Positions 6,509 through 7,840 of a DNA stretch of 7,840 nucleotides are shown in pieces. The stretch is from Ruminococcaceae bacterium UBA5391 (GTDB lineage: Bacteria > Bacillota > Clostridia > Oscillospirales > Acutalibacteraceae). The notes beneath the pieces were generated by a model that did not search any database, was not told the origin of the DNA, and was given only the letters and a program-made list of their open reading frames with translations. Position 1 is the first letter of the stretch; each line of letters starts with the position of its first letter. The position numbers and the translations under genes were made by a program. The stretch is taken from assembly GCA_002410755.1 (NCBI GenBank), contig DHOL01000009.1, forward strand, positions 11,125-18,964, read 5' to 3'.

Positions 6509-7224
6509 AACTTTATTCTCTAGAAGAGACGATTGGGGAAAACTCCTATCCAGGCCGTGGAATCCTGCTTGGGAGAAGTGCGGATGGGCGGAGCGCCGTC
6601 ATTGCGTATTTCATTATGGGCCGCAGCGCGAACAGCCGCAACCGTATTTTCCTTGCAGACGGGGAAGGTCTGCGCACACAGGCATTTGACATTTCCAAAA
6701 TGGTAAACCCGTCGCTGATTATTTATTCGCCGGTGCGTGTACTGAGCGATATAACAATCGTAACAAACGGTGACCAGACCGATACGGTTTACGATTTTCT
6801 GTCGCACGGGAAAACATTTGAGGAAGCACTTCGCACCCGTACCTTTGAACCAGATCGGCCGAATTTCACACCGCGCATTTCCGGGCTGGTTGAAACAGGC
6901 GGACGTTTCTGCTACCGCCTTTCTATCCTGAAGAGCGGCGATCTGGAGGGAAAATCCGTGCAGCGCTTTTTCTATGAATATGATGCGCCTGTTAACGGTG
7001 AAGGGCGGCTCATCCAAACTTATCTTGGGGATGGGAATCCGCTGCCGCCTTTTGAAGGGGAACCGGTGCGCGTTGCAGTAGAAGGGACGATTGAAGAATT
7101 TTCCAACCGGCTTTGGGCAAACCTGAATCCGGAGAATAAAGTTTCTCTGTTTGTCCGCTTTATAAACCTCGAAAGTGGCCTTTCAGATACACGGATTTTC
7201 AACAAAAACCTTGAAAAGCGGTAA
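6505..7224 (+). CDS. purO: Archaeal-type IMP cyclohydrolase (PurO family)
   Basis: PurO closes the second purine ring, converting FAICAR to IMP. It is unrelated to the cyclohydrolase half of bacterial PurH; the archaeal enzyme has an Ntn-hydrolase-like fold. The 239-residue product shows the family segments YPGRGILLG (15-23), [15 protein letters not shown] (36-50), [12 protein letters not shown] (68-79), [14 protein letters not shown] (86-99) and TPRISGLVE (122-130). It is longer than archaeal PurO proteins of about 200 residues, the extra length being mainly C-terminal (about 165-239). There is no signal peptide or membrane segment. GGGAGG (6492-6497) is 7 bases before the ATG, and the start overlaps the purN stop as ATGA. 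A transformylase gene follows after 29 bases, which supplies the preceding pathway step and strongly supports the assignment. Activity as IMP cyclohydrolase is inferred from family and context. Confidence 0.88.
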   Translation: MKLYSLEETIGENSYPGRGILLGRSADGRSAVIAYFIMGRSANSRNRIFLADGEGLRTQAFDISKMVNPSLIIYSPVRVLSDITIVTNGDQTDTVYDFLSHGKTFEEALRTRTFEPDRPNFTPRISGLVETGGRFCYRLSILKSGDLEGKSVQRFFYEYDAPVNGEGRLIQTYLGDGNPLPPFEGEPVRVAVEGTIEEFSNRLWANLNPENKVSLFVRFINLESGLSDTRIFNKNLEKR

Positions 7225-7253
7225 AACGATACAGAAATGGGAGGTATTTGCTG

Positions 7254-7840
7254 ATGGCAAACGAATTGATGCTGAAATATGGCTGCAACCCAAACCAGAA
7301 GCCTGCACGTATTTTCATGAAAGACGGCGGAGAGCTTCCGGTCAAAGTGCTGAACGGCAGGCCGAGCTATATCAATTTCCTTGATGCCCTTAACAGCTGG
7401 CAGCTGGTTCAAGAACTGAAGCGGGCGACTGGCCTGCCTGCTGCGGCATCCTTTAAACATGTCAGCCCGGCGGGTGCTGCGGTCGCATTGGAGCTTTCTG
7501 ATACGGCAAAAAAAGCTTTCTTTGTGGATGACCTTGACCTTACCCCGCTTGCTTCTGCCTATGCGGCGGCGCGCGGTGCAGACCGCATGTCTTCCTATGG
7601 CGACTTTGCAGCACTCTCCGATCCCTGCGACCGCGAGACAGCCCTCCTGCTCAAGCGCGAGGTTTCCGACGGTATCATTGCGCCCGGCTATACAGACGAA
7701 GCGCTTACTATTTTAAAGTCCAAGCGGCGGGGGACCTACAATATTATTCAGATTAACCCGGACTATCGTCCGGCCCCGATTGAACATAAGGACGTTTTTG
7801 GCATCACATTCGAGCAGGGCCGCAATGAGTCTGTAATTGA
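7254..7840 (+). CDS. purH: AICAR formyltransferase, stand-alone PurH transformylase half (3' end outside window)
   Basis: This enzyme formylates AICAR to FAICAR with 10-formyltetrahydrofolate, the step before PurO. The ATG at 7254 has GGGAGG (7239-7244) upstream, and the frame stays open to the window edge, giving 195 residues. It begins directly with the transformylase-domain start [15 protein letters not shown] (7-21) and continues with [18 protein letters not shown] (32-49). The catalytic Lys-His is in [11 protein letters not shown] (66-76; Lys68, His69), where bifunctional PurH has KHxNPCG. Further on are [14 protein letters not shown] (110-123) and [15 protein letters not shown] (137-151). 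The MGS-like IMP cyclohydrolase domain that precedes this region in ordinary PurH is absent, because purO ends only 29 bases upstream. Such stand-alone forms are about 390 residues, so roughly half is visible. The symbol purH is used loosely, since it normally means the bifunctional protein. Confidence 0.9.
   Translation, partial: MANELMLKYGCNPNQKPARIFMKDGGELPVKVLNGRPSYINFLDALNSWQLVQELKRATGLPAAASFKHVSPAGAAVALELSDTAKKAFFVDDLDLTPLASAYAAARGADRMSSYGDFAALSDPCDRETALLLKREVSDGIIAPGYTDEALTILKSKRRGTYNIIQINPDYRPAPIEHKDVFGITFEQGRNESVI

Noticed and set aside
6520..7017. Open frame of 165 codons on the - strand, antisense to purO.
   Set aside because: No motif or convincing ribosome-binding site is seen, and purO on the + strand is well supported by motifs and by operon overlap.
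1..7840. Search for CRISPR arrays, tRNA or rRNA genes, insertion sequences, attachment sites and toxin-antitoxin or defence genes.
   Set aside because: Conserved genes fill nearly the whole window, no gap exceeds 100 bases, and no repeated spacer pattern, terminal inverted repeats or cloverleaf-like sequence was noticed.

Overview
The window looks like chromosomal DNA from a Gram-positive bacterium of the class Clostridia. All genes lie on the + strand, gene ends are tightly packed, ribosome-binding sites are strong and G-rich, some starts are TTG, and codon use is balanced (roughly half GC by eye). Three things point to Clostridia: the order ileS-lspA-rluD-type synthase (the Bacillus subtilis order is ileS-ylyA-lspA-ylyB), a small membrane-anchored ComEA-like protein, and a purine cluster pairing an archaeal-type IMP cyclohydrolase (PurO) with a stand-alone AICAR transformylase. 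An Oscillospiraceae/Ruminococcaceae-like host is my best guess, but this cannot be proven from the window.

Layout. (1) 1-2726: a housekeeping block. It holds the 3' end of ileS (isoleucyl-tRNA synthetase), lspA (signal peptidase II), an RluD/YlyB-type rRNA pseudouridine synthase and a short ComEA-like helix-hairpin-helix membrane protein. A perfect 9-bp hairpin separates ileS from lspA, and a terminator-like hairpin overlaps the end of the pseudouridine synthase gene. (2) 2727-4276: a self-contained two-gene module with its own promoter and terminator-like hairpin. It encodes an NfeD-family membrane protein and a stomatin/SPFH protein, a conserved pair thought to organise membrane microdomains. 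(3) 4320-7840: a purine operon, purE, purM, purN, purO and AICAR transformylase, running off the right edge. These genes are joined by short gaps or overlaps of 7 and 4 bases.

The purine genes cover the AIR synthetase step (purM), AIR carboxylation (purE), the folate-dependent GAR formylation (purN), and the last two steps from AICAR to IMP. Those last two steps are normally done by one bifunctional PurH protein. Here they are split between a PurH-like transformylase half and an unrelated PurO cyclohydrolase. purC and purF, often found between purE and purM in related operons, are absent here.

No mobile element, CRISPR array, tRNA or rRNA gene was seen, and no intergenic gap exceeds 100 bases. 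I found no clearly undescribed system. The points most worth a second look are the split PurH replacement, the hairpin and start choice of lspA, the palindrome over the nfeD promoter, and the ComEA-like protein without an SLBB domain.
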